From Microvirga rosea (GTDB lineage Bacteria > Pseudomonadota > Alphaproteobacteria > Rhizobiales > Beijerinckiaceae): a stretch of 64,000 nt of DNA. The notes beneath the pieces were generated by a model, which was not told where the DNA came from, did not search any database, and saw nothing but the letters and a program-made list of their open reading frames with translations. Numbering within the stretch: the stretch's first letter is position 1; the number at the start of each line of letters is the position of its first letter. Both the position numbers and the translations under genes were made by a program. The stretch is taken from assembly GCF_020595095.1 (NCBI RefSeq), contig NZ_JAJDOP010000010.1:34707-98706 (forward strand), given 5' to 3'. Below are positions 24,488 to 32,746 of this stretch, piece by piece.

Positions 24488-26673
24488 GGGGTGGCCTGAA
24501 CGGCAAGAGGGGCTGTACTGGCGGTGGCGCTGCGGCGTCCCAGCCTGCGTTCACCGACGGCAAACTGGATCGCGACGATCGCGAGGAGCATGACGACGAT
24601 GAGAACCGTCGAATATGCAATGGCAAGTCCAAATTCGCCCGCCTCGACCCGGCCGACGATGTAGGTGGTCGCCATATTGTATTCTGCCGTCACGAGGAAG
24701 ATGACGGCGCTGACGGCCGTCATGGCGCGAACGAAGGAATAAACCAGGGAGGCCACGATCGCAGGCCGCAGAAGCGGCAGGACGATCCGACGCATGGTCG
24801 TGAACGAGCGGGCGCCGAGTGTCAGGGACGCCTCATCCAGGCTCTTGTCGATTTGGCTCAGCGTGGCAATCCCGGATCGGACGCCGACCGGCATGTTGCG
24901 GAACACAAAGCACATGACGAGAATGAAGCCGGTTCCGGTGATTTCGATGGGTGGCACGTTGAACGCCAGAATATACGATACGCCGACGACGGTTCCCGGA
25001 ATTGCGAAACTCAGGAGAGTCCCGAATTCAAAGGCGCGCTGCCCTGAAAATCGCTGTCGTGTCAGAAGATAAGCCGTCAGAAGACCGATGGCCGCAGTCA
25101 GCGGGGCGGAGAGCGCCGCGACTTTGACGGTGGCAAAGAACGAGTTCCAGGCGGAGCCGGAGAAGTAGAGGCCCCATTCGGCCCTCTCCACCCTGAAGGC
25201 CGTCAGGAAGTGATCGAGGGTCGGCGTGTAATCGCGTCCCATCGAGCGCACGAAGCCGCCGACCAGAATGATGGCATAGATTACGATCGTGAAGAGCGCC
25301 CACGGAATCGCCGTCAGATAGGATGCGAGCGCGACGCGGCGAGGCAACGGCAGCGGAATGCCCGCATCGCCCTTGCCGGTCACCGTCGTGTAGACCTTCT
25401 TGCCGAGCCAGGCATGCTGGAGCCAGAATGCCCCAAGGGTGAAGCCGAGCAGAATGATGGACAAGACGGCCGCTCGGCCCTGGTCCTGCTGGGCTCCCAC
25501 CACGGCAAAGAATATCTTTGTCGAGAGAACCTCGTAATTACCCCCCAGCACGAGAGGGTTGCCGAAGTCGGCAAGGCTTTCCACGAAGCCGAGCAGAAAC
25601 GCGTTGGCGAGCCCCGGACGCATGAGCGGCAGGGTCACGGTCACAAACGTGGTCCAGCTTTTCGCGCGCAGCGTCTGGGAGGCCTCCTCCAGAGTCGGGC
25701 TGATCCCTTGAACGACCCCGATCAGCACGAGGAAGGCAATCGGCGTGAAGGCCAGGAGCTGTGAGATGAAGACGCCCGGAAGGCCATAGATCCAGCGTGA
25801 ACGGGGAATTCCGAACCACTCATACAGAATGGCGGAAAGCGCGCCTGATCGCCCGAAAAGGAGGATCAGGGCAAGGCCGATCACAAAGGGAGGCGTGATG
25901 ATCGGCAGAACGCTCATGACTCGCAGGAGCTTTTTGAACCGGAAGGTCGTTCGCGTGGCGATCAGTGCGAAGGCGAGTCCAAGAGCCGTTGTGCCGAACG
26001 CCACCAGAATGCCGAGGAAAAGCGTGTTCCAGGCAACGCCGCAGCGAAGGTCGCCGGTGAGGCAATCGAGGCCCCAAATCGAGCGATCCGTGAATTTCGC
26101 GATGAAAAGGCTTGGGGCAAAATTACCCCTGTCGTCTCCGAACGCGCTCGCCAGAATGGTGGAAACGGGAAAGAAAACGAAAACGATGATCAGGGCGACA
26201 ACGACGCCGATGGACGAAGTGACAAAGGTGTCGCCCCGGCACCATCCGCGCGCCGCGAGCCCGTGGCACAGCAGGATCAGGAACGATGCTGCGGTCAAGG
26301 CCGCACCATAGCCCATTCCGGCCTGGCGAGGACCCGGCTCTCCGAAAAAAGCCTTGAGGCCGTCCAGAGTCCATCCGTTCAGGCCGATTGAAAAACCCTG
26401 GATCAGGATCAACAACAGGCCGAGGATGCCTGCCCCGGTCAGCCACCTCGCCAGGAGCGCCCCGTCAGGGCGCAGCGCAGGCCGGAGGAGCATGAGGAGG
26501 GGCAGAAGGATCGGGAGGAGCCACCAGGCTCCCTTCAAGCCGAGCACGAGCCCGGATCTGCCGATCACGAACTCACTCAATGTCGGTGCCACTGCCCGAT
26601 CGAAGCCGTACCAAGGCAGAACCGCGTATCCGATCCAGCCCAGGACAATCCAGCCAAGGGTTGCCCGCGACAT
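24484..26673 (-). CDS. ABC importer permease, fused double-domain (AfuB/FbpB-like)
   Basis: A 729-residue inner-membrane permease with two homologous transport domains in one chain; the full-length fusion is normal for the FbpB/AfuB family. Two EAA-type loops that dock the ATPase are visible: ISPTLEEASQTLRAKSWTTF and IDKSLDEASLTLGARSFTTMRRIVLP. I place the start at ATG 26673 because GAGG lies six bases upstream; the frame is open to 26727. An intercistronic hairpin separates it from the binding-protein gene, as often seen when the binding protein is made in excess. Confidence 0.92.
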   Translation of the reverse strand: MSRATLGWIVLGWIGYAVLPWYGFDRAVAPTLSEFVIGRSGLVLGLKGAWWLLPILLPLLMLLRPALRPDGALLARWLTGAGILGLLLILIQGFSIGLNGWTLDGLKAFFGEPGPRQAGMGYGAALTAASFLILLCHGLAARGWCRGDTFVTSSIGVVVALIIVFVFFPVSTILASAFGDDRGNFAPSLFIAKFTDRSIWGLDCLTGDLRCGVAWNTLFLGILVAFGTTALGLAFALIATRTTFRFKKLLRVMSVLPIITPPFVIGLALILLFGRSGALSAILYEWFGIPRSRWIYGLPGVFISQLLAFTPIAFLVLIGVVQGISPTLEEASQTLRAKSWTTFVTVTLPLMRPGLANAFLLGFVESLADFGNPLVLGGNYEVLSTKIFFAVVGAQQDQGRAAVLSIILLGFTLGAFWLQHAWLGKKVYTTVTGKGDAGIPLPLPRRVALASYLTAIPWALFTIVIYAIILVGGFVRSMGRDYTPTLDHFLTAFRVERAEWGLYFSGSAWNSFFATVKVAALSAPLTAAIGLLTAYLLTRQRFSGQRAFEFGTLLSFAIPGTVVGVSYILAFNVPPIEITGTGFILVMCFVFRNMPVGVRSGIATLSQIDKSLDEASLTLGARSFTTMRRIVLPLLRPAIVASLVYSFVRAMTAVSAVIFLVTAEYNMATTYIVGRVEAGEFGLAIAYSTVLIVVMLLAIVAIQFAVGERRLGRRSATASTAPLAVQATP

Positions 26674-26741
26674 GTCCATCCTCACAGGAAGGCTCCGCAA
26701 GGAGAGTTTCCCTTGCGGAACGATCAATAGGTTACAAGAAA

Positions 26742-26765
26742 CGGCAAGGCGGAGCCGCCTTGCCG
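26742..26765 (-). terminator. Intercistronic hairpin between binding-protein and permease genes
   Basis: CGGCAAGGCGG (26742-26752) and CCGCCTTGCCG (26755-26765) form a perfect eleven-base stem with almost no loop. On the minus strand it is followed by TTTCTTGT. It sits 18 bases after the binding-protein stop and probably stops or protects part of the transcript, raising binding protein relative to permease. Confidence 0.65.
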
Positions 26766-26782
26766 CGAAGAGATCGAGCTGC

Positions 26783-27826
26783 CTATTTCGGCAGGTTCTT
26801 CACCTCGTTATCCCACTTGGACAAAAGCCGCTTGCGCTCGTCCGACGACCCGTACTTGGCGAAATCGAAGTTGATCAGCTTGATCTCACTGAGCTTGGGA
26901 GCCTGGGGCGGAACGGGCGTGTTCTTGTTGGACGGCACTTGATAGGACTTGGCTTCCGCACCGAGTTTCTGGGCATCGGGAGTCAGGGCCCAATCATAGA
27001 ACTTTTTGGCGCTGTCCATGTTCTTGGCGCCCTTGATGATCGACATGGAGCCGATCTCGTAGCCTGTTCCTTCGCAGGGGGCGACGACCTTTACGGGGGC
27101 CTTGTCCACCACCATCGTCACGATGTCATGCATGAACGCGATGCCGACGGTCGTCTCTCCGAGCGCCATGGCCTTGGCGGGAGCCGCGCCGGACTTGGTG
27201 TACTGATTGATGTTCTTGTGCAGGGCCTTCAGATATTCGAAGCCCTTGTCCTCGCCCATCAGCTGGATGATCGTGGCGAGCAGGGTGTAGGAGGTTCCCG
27301 AGGAATTCGGGTCCGCAACCTGCACCTCGTCCTTCAGCTTCGGGTCGAGGAGATCCGCCCAGCATTTCGGCTCGATGCCCTTGGACTTGATCAGCTCCGT
27401 GTTGTAGCCGAAACCGAGCGCGCCGGAGTAGATGCCGACCGTCTTGTTCTTGGACTGCTCCCACTGGCGCACGGCCCAGTCCTGCAGTTCTGCGAGTTTC
27501 GGCGACTTGTAATCGACCGTGAGATTTTCCTCGGCGGCCTGCATATGCGGGTCGCCCGTGCCGCCCCACCAGATGTCCGCGCGGGGATTGGCCGCCTCGG
27601 CCTTCACCTGGGCATAAATTTCGCCGGAGCTCTTGCGGGTCATCGAGACCTTGATCCCCGTCTCCCGCTCGAAGGCGGTGGTCATGGCCCGGCACCATTC
27701 TTCCTGCACGCCGCAGTACATCACGAGGGCCCCCTGGGCCTGGGCTGCGCCGGCGGATAGAAACGACACAGCTGTGGCCGCACTGGCCAGCATCGTGGTC
27801 ACGAAGAAGTTCTTTTTCAGTGTCAC
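26783..27826 (-). CDS. ABC importer substrate-binding protein (AfuA-like)
   Basis: A 347-residue periplasmic protein. The signal peptide (about residues 1-30) ends GAAQA-QG. The GTG start at 27826 is preceded by GGGAGGATTCCT. The mature domain is of the type 2 AfuA/FbpA fold (LVMYCGVQEEWCRAMTTAFERETGIKV). The tyrosine pair that ferric-binding proteins use for iron is not evident. Instead His233-Asp234 (AFMHDIV) and Glu257 (GTGYEIG) have the spacing I recall for the hydroxyl-contacting residues of the hexose-phosphate-binding AfuA. Together with the two flanking phosphatases this points to sugar-phosphate uptake; iron transport remains possible. Confidence 0.88.
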   Translation of the reverse strand: MTLKKNFFVTTMLASAATAVSFLSAGAAQAQGALVMYCGVQEEWCRAMTTAFERETGIKVSMTRKSSGEIYAQVKAEAANPRADIWWGGTGDPHMQAAEENLTVDYKSPKLAELQDWAVRQWEQSKNKTVGIYSGALGFGYNTELIKSKGIEPKCWADLLDPKLKDEVQVADPNSSGTSYTLLATIIQLMGEDKGFEYLKALHKNINQYTKSGAAPAKAMALGETTVGIAFMHDIVTMVVDKAPVKVVAPCEGTGYEIGSMSIIKGAKNMDSAKKFYDWALTPDAQKLGAEAKSYQVPSNKNTPVPPQAPKLSEIKLINFDFAKYGSSDERKRLLSKWDNEVKNLPK

Positions 27827-28033
27827 AGGAATCCTCCCACAGAAATAGATATTGTTTTCGTTGGTCGGCTAAGCTCCAACCATTGTGCCATCCGGTCAAG
27901 GCTTTTGAAGCGCGTCTTTCGGCGTATCTCGGCAGAATTGCCCTTACGATGGTTGGTGATGGGCTTTTCAGGAGACAGGAGCGCAAGCTTCGCTGTGGAA
28001 AAGCGAGGGGACGCCGGGCCCGTTGAGCAGTAT

Positions 28034-28828
28034 CTAGACCGGCTCTCTCCCGATTCCTGTCGCCGCCGAGACGGCATCTGCGAGCCCGGGCGTGCAGACC
28101 AGAACGGGGTTGCCCTTCCGCAACCCCTCCTTGGCAAGGAAGTCGTTGACCCATCCACCGGCTTCTTCGACCACAAGAAGGCCCGCCAGGGCATCCCAGG
28201 AATTGAGGTGCAGTTCGCAGTAGGCATCAACCCGCCCATCCGCCACATAGGCGATGCCAAGGGTGCCGGATCCCGCCCGGCGAACATTGAAGCCGAGCGC
28301 CTTCAACCTCCCCACCATCGACAGATAAGCCTCCGTGGGCAGGCGGGACGACCACCCGGCCTCCACCGTCGCCTGACGGGCATCCGTCAGGCCGCTCACC
28401 CTGATCGGCTTGCCGTTGAGGCTCGCGCCGCCGCCGCGCCGGGCGGTGTAGAGCTCATCCTGCATCACATCCAGAATGACACCGATCTCGACCTTCTCAT
28501 CGCGCACGAACGCGATGGAGGCTGCAAAATGGGGGATTCCCCTGGCAAAGTTGGCCGTTCCGTCAATGGGGTCGACGACCCACACGTCACGCTTGAAGGA
28601 GCCTCCGCCCTCTTCCCCATAAAAAGCATCGTCGGGAAAAAGAGCCAGCAGGCGGTCTCGGATCAGCTCCTCGACCTCGGCGTCGGTGGCCGTCAGATAA
28701 TCCTGGGGGCCCTTCATGTCCGCATGCTGCGAGCGTGGCCTCTCGAGGAAGCGCTTGCGCGCCAAGCCCCCGGCCTCCCGTGCGATGGCGCGGGCAGCGT
28801 CAAATCTCAGTTCCAAATCGTCCGGCAT
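28034..28828 (-). CDS. Inositol monophosphatase-family protein
   Basis: A 264-residue Mg-dependent phosphatase. Metal-binding motifs are FYGEEGGG (Glu of motif A), VVDPIDGTANFARG (motif B with two aspartates), and LNSWDALAGLLVVEEAGG (motif C). I choose ATG 28828, which follows GGAAGACCACC; the frame is open to 28864. The family includes inositol-1-phosphatase, histidinol-phosphatase HisN, fructose-1,6-bisphosphatase and 3'-phosphoadenosine phosphatase. It precedes the AfuABC-like importer on the same strand by about 200 bases, so a role in removing phosphate from the imported compound is plausible. Confidence 0.92.
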   Translation of the reverse strand: MPDDLELRFDAARAIAREAGGLARKRFLERPRSQHADMKGPQDYLTATDAEVEELIRDRLLALFPDDAFYGEEGGGSFKRDVWVVDPIDGTANFARGIPHFAASIAFVRDEKVEIGVILDVMQDELYTARRGGGASLNGKPIRVSGLTDARQATVEAGWSSRLPTEAYLSMVGRLKALGFNVRRAGSGTLGIAYVADGRVDAYCELHLNSWDALAGLLVVEEAGGWVNDFLAKEGLRKGNPVLVCTPGLADAVSAATGIGREPV

Positions 28829-29014
28829 GGTGGTCTTCCGCCCCGAAAAGGCTAAGCCTGGCAAGCGTTGTCAGGCGTTCACACAGATCTGTTACAAGTC
28901 CAGATCCAGCCCTGTTCGGCTGGATATTGAACAACTTTGCAGTTTGGTTGTTGATTAGCCGGCTCAAATCAATCAGATTTGCCCCACCATCTCAAGGACC
29001 TTCCTGACACAAGA

Positions 29015-29452
29015 ATGCCAAAGAACGTCGAAAAGCTCTCCAAAAGCGCGCTGTGCCAAGTTGCGGCTCTTCCGTTCCGGATCCGGGAGGGAAGGGTGGA
29101 GGTGCTTCTCGTCACGTCGCGAGAGACCAGACGCTGGCTCATTCCTAAGGGTTGGCCCATGAAGGGCAAGAAGCCCTACAAGGCCGCCGCACAGGAAGCC
29201 GTCGAAGAAGCCGGCGTGAAGGGGGCCATCCAGCGTAAGCCCATCGGGTCCTACGAATATTGGAAGCGCCGGACCGAGCACTTCGACCTTTGTCGCGTCG
29301 ATGTTTACCCCCTGGCCGTATCGAAGCAGCTCAAGTCCTGGCGGGAAAAGGGTCAGCGCGAGGCGCAATGGTTCGAAGTGGAGGACGCGGCCTATCAGGT
29401 TCTGGAGCCTGCTTTGGCCGAGCTTATCCGTGGACTTCCGGCTCACGTCTGA
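29015..29452 (+). CDS. Nudix hydrolase with a degenerate Nudix box
   Basis: A 145-residue protein of the diphosphoinositol/diadenosine polyphosphate-hydrolase-like branch (VEVLLVTSRETRRWLIPKGWPMKGKKPYKAAAQEAVEEAGV). The Nudix box is recognisable, but the first glutamate position is lysine and the arginine is glutamine (AAAQEAVEEAGV); the metal-binding EE pair is kept. ATG 29015 is the likely start; the open frame extends to TTG 28979. Members hydrolyse nucleoside diphosphates linked to another group. The specific substrate is unknown. Confidence 0.85.
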   Translation: MPKNVEKLSKSALCQVAALPFRIREGRVEVLLVTSRETRRWLIPKGWPMKGKKPYKAAAQEAVEEAGVKGAIQRKPIGSYEYWKRRTEHFDLCRVDVYPLAVSKQLKSWREKGQREAQWFEVEDAAYQVLEPALAELIRGLPAHV

Positions 29453-29583
29453 GTTTTGGAGCGTCTTCCTCAGAGGGGAATTTTTCCGTCCTGAGGGAAC
29501 GCAAGGACCCTCAAGAAGTCTTCCTTAGCGTTAATTAAGGTCGGCACCCGGCCGGCTTTCCACGACGTTGACGGGAGGTCAGA

Positions 29584-30759
29584 ATGAAAGCTCTGCGCTG
29601 GCATGGGAAGGAGGATATTCGCTGCGAGTCTGTTCCTGATCCGCAGATCGAGGATCCCCGGGATGCGATCATCAAGGTGACAAGCTGTGCCATTTGCGGA
29701 TCCGACCTGCATCTGTACGACCACTTCATGCCCGGCATGCAGAAGGGCGACATCATGGGCCACGAGACCATGGGTGAAGTCGTCGAGACGGGCTCTTCCA
29801 TCAAGAACTTGAAGGTGGGTGACCGGGTCGTGATCCCGTTCACCATCATTTGTGGTGAGTGCGAGCAGTGTCGCCGGGGCAACTTCTCGGTTTGCGAGCG
29901 GACCAACCGAAACGCCAATCTGGCGGCCAAGGCATTCGGTCATACGACGGCGGGTCTTTTCGGATATACCCATCTCACAGGCGGGTATCCGGGCGGTCAG
30001 GCGGAATATCTGCGCGTGCCCTATGCGGATGCGACCCACATCAAAGTCCCCAAAGGCATCCCGGACGAGAAGCTCCTGTTCCTCAGCGATATCTTCCCCA
30101 CCGGGTGGCAGGCTGCGGTGCAATGCGACATCGAGCCGACCGATACGGTGGCGATCTGGGGAGCGGGGCCTGTCGGACAGATGGCGATCCGCAGCGCGCT
30201 TCTTCTCGGGGCCAAACAGGTGATCGCCATCGACTATGTGCCGGAGCGGTTGAGCATGGCGCAGGCCGGCGGCGCGACCACGATCAACTTCAAGGAAGAA
30301 AGCGTCATCGAGCGTCTTAATGAACTGACGAAAGGCAAAGGTCCTGAAAAATGCATCGACGCCGTAGGCCTCGAAGCGCATGTTTCGATGAAGCATCCCG
30401 ACACGGTGCTTGATCGCGCCAAGCAGGCGGTCATGCTCGAGTCCGACCGGCCCCACGTGCTGCGGGAAATGATGTATGTGTGCCGCCCGGCCGGCGTCTT
30501 GTCCGTGCCCGGCGTCTATGGCGGGCTCCTCGACAAAATCCCGTTTGGTGCCATGATGAACAAGGGTCTCACCATACGGACGGGCCAAACACACGTGAAC
30601 CGCTGGACGGATGATCTGCTGCGGCGGATCGAAGAAGGTCAGATCGATCCTTCTTTCGTCATCACGCATACGGTCGGCCTCGAAGAGGGGCCTGAGATGT
30701 ACAAGAAGTTCCGCGACAAACAGGATGGCTGCATCAAGGTCGTCCTCAAGCCGAATTGA
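29584..30759 (+). CDS. Zinc-dependent alcohol dehydrogenase (glutathione-independent formaldehyde dehydrogenase-like)
   Basis: A 391-residue medium-chain dehydrogenase. Catalytic zinc ligands are seen in [13 protein letters not shown] and [13 protein letters not shown], the structural zinc lobe is [15 protein letters not shown], and the NAD-binding motif is [14 protein letters not shown]. The long form, with an insertion around [29 protein letters not shown], is typical of the formaldehyde-dismutase/glutathione-independent formaldehyde dehydrogenase subgroup. GGGAGG lies five bases upstream of the ATG. The small membrane-protein gene starts nine bases after its stop. Substrate is uncertain (formaldehyde, threonine or sugar alcohols). 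Confidence 0.92.
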   Translation: MKALRWHGKEDIRCESVPDPQIEDPRDAIIKVTSCAICGSDLHLYDHFMPGMQKGDIMGHETMGEVVETGSSIKNLKVGDRVVIPFTIICGECEQCRRGNFSVCERTNRNANLAAKAFGHTTAGLFGYTHLTGGYPGGQAEYLRVPYADATHIKVPKGIPDEKLLFLSDIFPTGWQAAVQCDIEPTDTVAIWGAGPVGQMAIRSALLLGAKQVIAIDYVPERLSMAQAGGATTINFKEESVIERLNELTKGKGPEKCIDAVGLEAHVSMKHPDTVLDRAKQAVMLESDRPHVLREMMYVCRPAGVLSVPGVYGGLLDKIPFGAMMNKGLTIRTGQTHVNRWTDDLLRRIEEGQIDPSFVITHTVGLEEGPEMYKKFRDKQDGCIKVVLKPN

Positions 30760-30767
30760 GGTGTCCC

Positions 30768-31340
30768 ATGGCTCATCATCGTCACACGCGTTCCCGCCAG
30801 ACCCGCCCTTCGGGCTCGGCCGAGACTCTGGCTCAAGGGCTCGGATGGTTCAGCCTTGCTCTTGGTGCCGCCGAACTCTTCGGCGCGAGAAGCATGGCGC
30901 GCTGGCTCGGCATGGAGGGGAACGAGCGGCTGATCCGTGCTTACGGAGCCCGTGAAATCGCCACCGGCATCGGCATTCTCACCCAACGGGATCCGACCCC
31001 CTGGATCTGGGGGCGGGTTGCGGGCGATGCCTTGGATCTAGCGACTCTCGGAAATGCCTTGCGCGACCGGCATTCGCATCATGATCGGGTGGCTGTCGCG
31101 TTCGGCGCCGTCGCGGGGGTCACGGTTCTTGATGTGGTCTGCGCCAATGCCCTTACGGGTCAGGAGCCTCAGCCCCGCCGCTACTTCGATTACAGCGATC
31201 GTAGCGGGCTGCCGCGCCCACCTCAGCAGATGCGCGGTGCCGCGCGGGATTTCGAAGTGCCACGGGATATGCGAATCCCGGATGCCATGCGTCCTTACAA
31301 GGAGCCGCAACGGCCCGGACGTCCGCAGCCGTCCATGTGA
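30768..31340 (+). CDS. Hypothetical membrane-associated protein downstream of Zn-dehydrogenase
   Basis: A 190-residue protein from ATG 30768 (an in-frame TTG at 30756 overlaps the dehydrogenase stop). It has an N-terminal basic tail and a central region with weakly hydrophobic helices (LGWFSLALGAAELFGARSMARWLG, VAFGAVAGVTVLDVVCANAL), and a proline/arginine-rich C-terminal tail of about 60 residues. The central segment resembles a module found beside cyclase/dehydrase-type proteins in alphaproteobacteria, but I assign no function. It probably shares a transcript with the dehydrogenase. Confidence 0.72.
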   Translation: MAHHRHTRSRQTRPSGSAETLAQGLGWFSLALGAAELFGARSMARWLGMEGNERLIRAYGAREIATGIGILTQRDPTPWIWGRVAGDALDLATLGNALRDRHSHHDRVAVAFGAVAGVTVLDVVCANALTGQEPQPRRYFDYSDRSGLPRPPQQMRGAARDFEVPRDMRIPDAMRPYKEPQRPGRPQPSM

Positions 31341-31352
31341 AAAGGCCGGCGT

Positions 31353-31802
31353 ATGGGGCATCCTCGCGTCTTCACCATTGGCTATGAGGGAGCAGATCCG
31401 GACCGCTTCCTTGAAACGCTTCAGAATGCGGGTGTCGCCGTGTTGGCGGACGTCCGCGCGGTAGCCCTGTCCCGGAAACGGGGCTTTTCCAAATCGGCGC
31501 TGCGCGATTCGCTCGCGCAGCGCCATATCGGCTATGAGCATTTCATTCGCCTTGGAACGCCCAAGGAAGGACGACAGGCTGCCCGTGCCGGAGACGCGGC
31601 TCTGATGCACCGGATCTATTGCGACGAGGTGCTGGCCACTCCGGAAGCCGGCGAGGCCTTTGAGGTGCTGGCAGACATGGCGAGAGAACGGCCGATCTGT
31701 CTTCTTTGCTTCGAGCGCGACCCTGCGCAGTGCCATCGCCGCATTTTATCGGACCGCCTGTCTCAACAGGGGATGGAAGTGATCGACCTCATGGTCGTAT
31801 AA
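31353..31802 (+). CDS. DUF488 family protein
   Basis: A 149-residue protein with the DUF488 hallmarks: FTIGYEGADPDRFLETLQNAGVAVLADVRAVALSRKRGFSK near the N-terminus and PICLLCFERDPAQCHRRILSDRL near the C-terminus, with the conserved cysteine, glutamate and CHR residues. The biochemical role of the family is not established. It begins 12 bases after the previous gene and lies 53 bases before the MOSC gene, so all may be co-transcribed. Confidence 0.88.
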   Translation: MGHPRVFTIGYEGADPDRFLETLQNAGVAVLADVRAVALSRKRGFSKSALRDSLAQRHIGYEHFIRLGTPKEGRQAARAGDAALMHRIYCDEVLATPEAGEAFEVLADMARERPICLLCFERDPAQCHRRILSDRLSQQGMEVIDLMVV

Positions 31803-31855
31803 GGATTTCGATGCGCCTGGATGGGATCCGTCTCATGCCTGCGTATGGAGATTTC

Positions 31856-32398
31856 ATGAGCGCGATCATCGAGGCCGTCAGCAAACATCCAGGTCATGCT
31901 TTCAGCAAGCCCGTCCAAAAGTCCATCAGGCTTCTCGCCGGTCTCGGGGTCGAAGGAGATGCCCACGCGGGCGTGACGGTGAAGCACCGGTCGCGGATCG
32001 CCAAGGACCCAACCCAGCCCAACCTGCGCCAGGTTCACCTGATCCAGGCAGAACTTCACGATGAGCTGCGCTCCCAGGGGTTCAGCGTGTCCGCCGGGGA
32101 GCTGGGGGAAAATATCACGACGCGCGGCGTCGATCTTCTGGCGCTTCCTGTCGGCACCAAACTTCATTGCGGCGACCGGGCCGTCGTCGAGGTCACCGGC
32201 CTGCGCAACCCCTGCATTCAGATCGATCGCTTCCAGAAGGGAATGATGGCTGCCGTCCTCGAACGTGACGAGAGGGGACATCTCATCCGCAAGGCGGGGG
32301 TGATGGGCATTGTCCTTGAAGATGGTGAGGTGAAACCGGGTGATGTCATCCGCATTGAATTACCCGCGCCGCCCCACAAACGATTGGCGCCGGTTTGA
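31856..32398 (+). CDS. MOSC domain-containing protein
   Basis: A 180-residue stand-alone MOSC domain protein. The start ATG 31856 is preceded by GGAG at six bases; open frame extends much further upstream but overlaps the DUF488 gene. Family motifs: LAGLGVEGDAHAG, NLRQVHLIQAEL, GELGENITTRG, and VTGLRNPCIQID with the conserved cysteine. MOSC domains occur at the C-terminus of molybdenum cofactor sulfurase and in YiiM-type proteins that bind molybdenum cofactor and reduce N-hydroxylated compounds. This one resembles the short YiiM-like class without the N-terminal barrel. Confidence 0.88.
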   Translation: MSAIIEAVSKHPGHAFSKPVQKSIRLLAGLGVEGDAHAGVTVKHRSRIAKDPTQPNLRQVHLIQAELHDELRSQGFSVSAGELGENITTRGVDLLALPVGTKLHCGDRAVVEVTGLRNPCIQIDRFQKGMMAAVLERDERGHLIRKAGVMGIVLEDGEVKPGDVIRIELPAPPHKRLAPV

Positions 32399-32555
32399 CG
32401 ACGACAGAGCTCCGGGCAGGGCTGTGATCATTGAGATCAAATCTTTTGATGGCCGGGAGGCGGCGCGAAGGCTGAAAAGATACCTTTCAGCGTTGCCAAA
32501 GCTCCCCATTTGAGTTAGGTCTCTCAACAGGTTCATTTCAACGAGGGAGGATTGC

Positions 32556-32606
32556 ATGGCAGTTGTCGCACGCTTGCGCAATGTTCCTCCCGTGTTCAAG
32601 CTTTAG
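32556..32606 (+). CDS. Short leader ORF (16 aa) upstream of the ABC exporter
   Basis: A 16-residue frame, MAVVARLRNVPPVFKL, starts at ATG 32556 just after a strong ribosome binding site (GAGGGAGGA). It ends twelve bases before a GC-rich hairpin, in the otherwise gene-free stretch 32399-32746. The Pro-Pro pair and basic residues are of the kind seen in ribosome-stalling leaders, and the following gene is an exporter. This is a prediction from layout, not from recognised homology. Confidence 0.4.
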   Translation: MAVVARLRNVPPVFKL

Positions 32607-32617
32607 GCTGAACCGCG

Positions 32618-32633
32618 CGGGCCGCAGGGCCCG
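32618..32633 (+). terminator. Attenuator-like hairpin after the leader ORF
   Basis: CGGGCC-GCAG-GGCCCG forms a perfect six-base stem with a tetraloop. It is followed by GAACCATTTTCCAGTTTTC, which has two T-runs. It lies between the leader ORF and the exporter gene, where a regulated terminator would be expected. The remainder of the 32399-32746 gap shows no other feature. Confidence 0.45.
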
Positions 32634-32746
32634 GAACCATTTTCCAGTTTTCAACGTCGTGAGCGAGCACCGGTGACGCATGGCCGTCGCCGCGGATGCC
32701 GCCTTGCCAGCAGGAGAGGTCCGCCCGAACGCGGACCGATCGTCCG

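Noticed and set aside
26783..27826. Ferric iron-binding protein (FbpA) label
   Set aside because: The fold is shared, but the tyrosine pair for iron is not evident and two phosphatase genes flank the operon. I kept iron only as an alternative.
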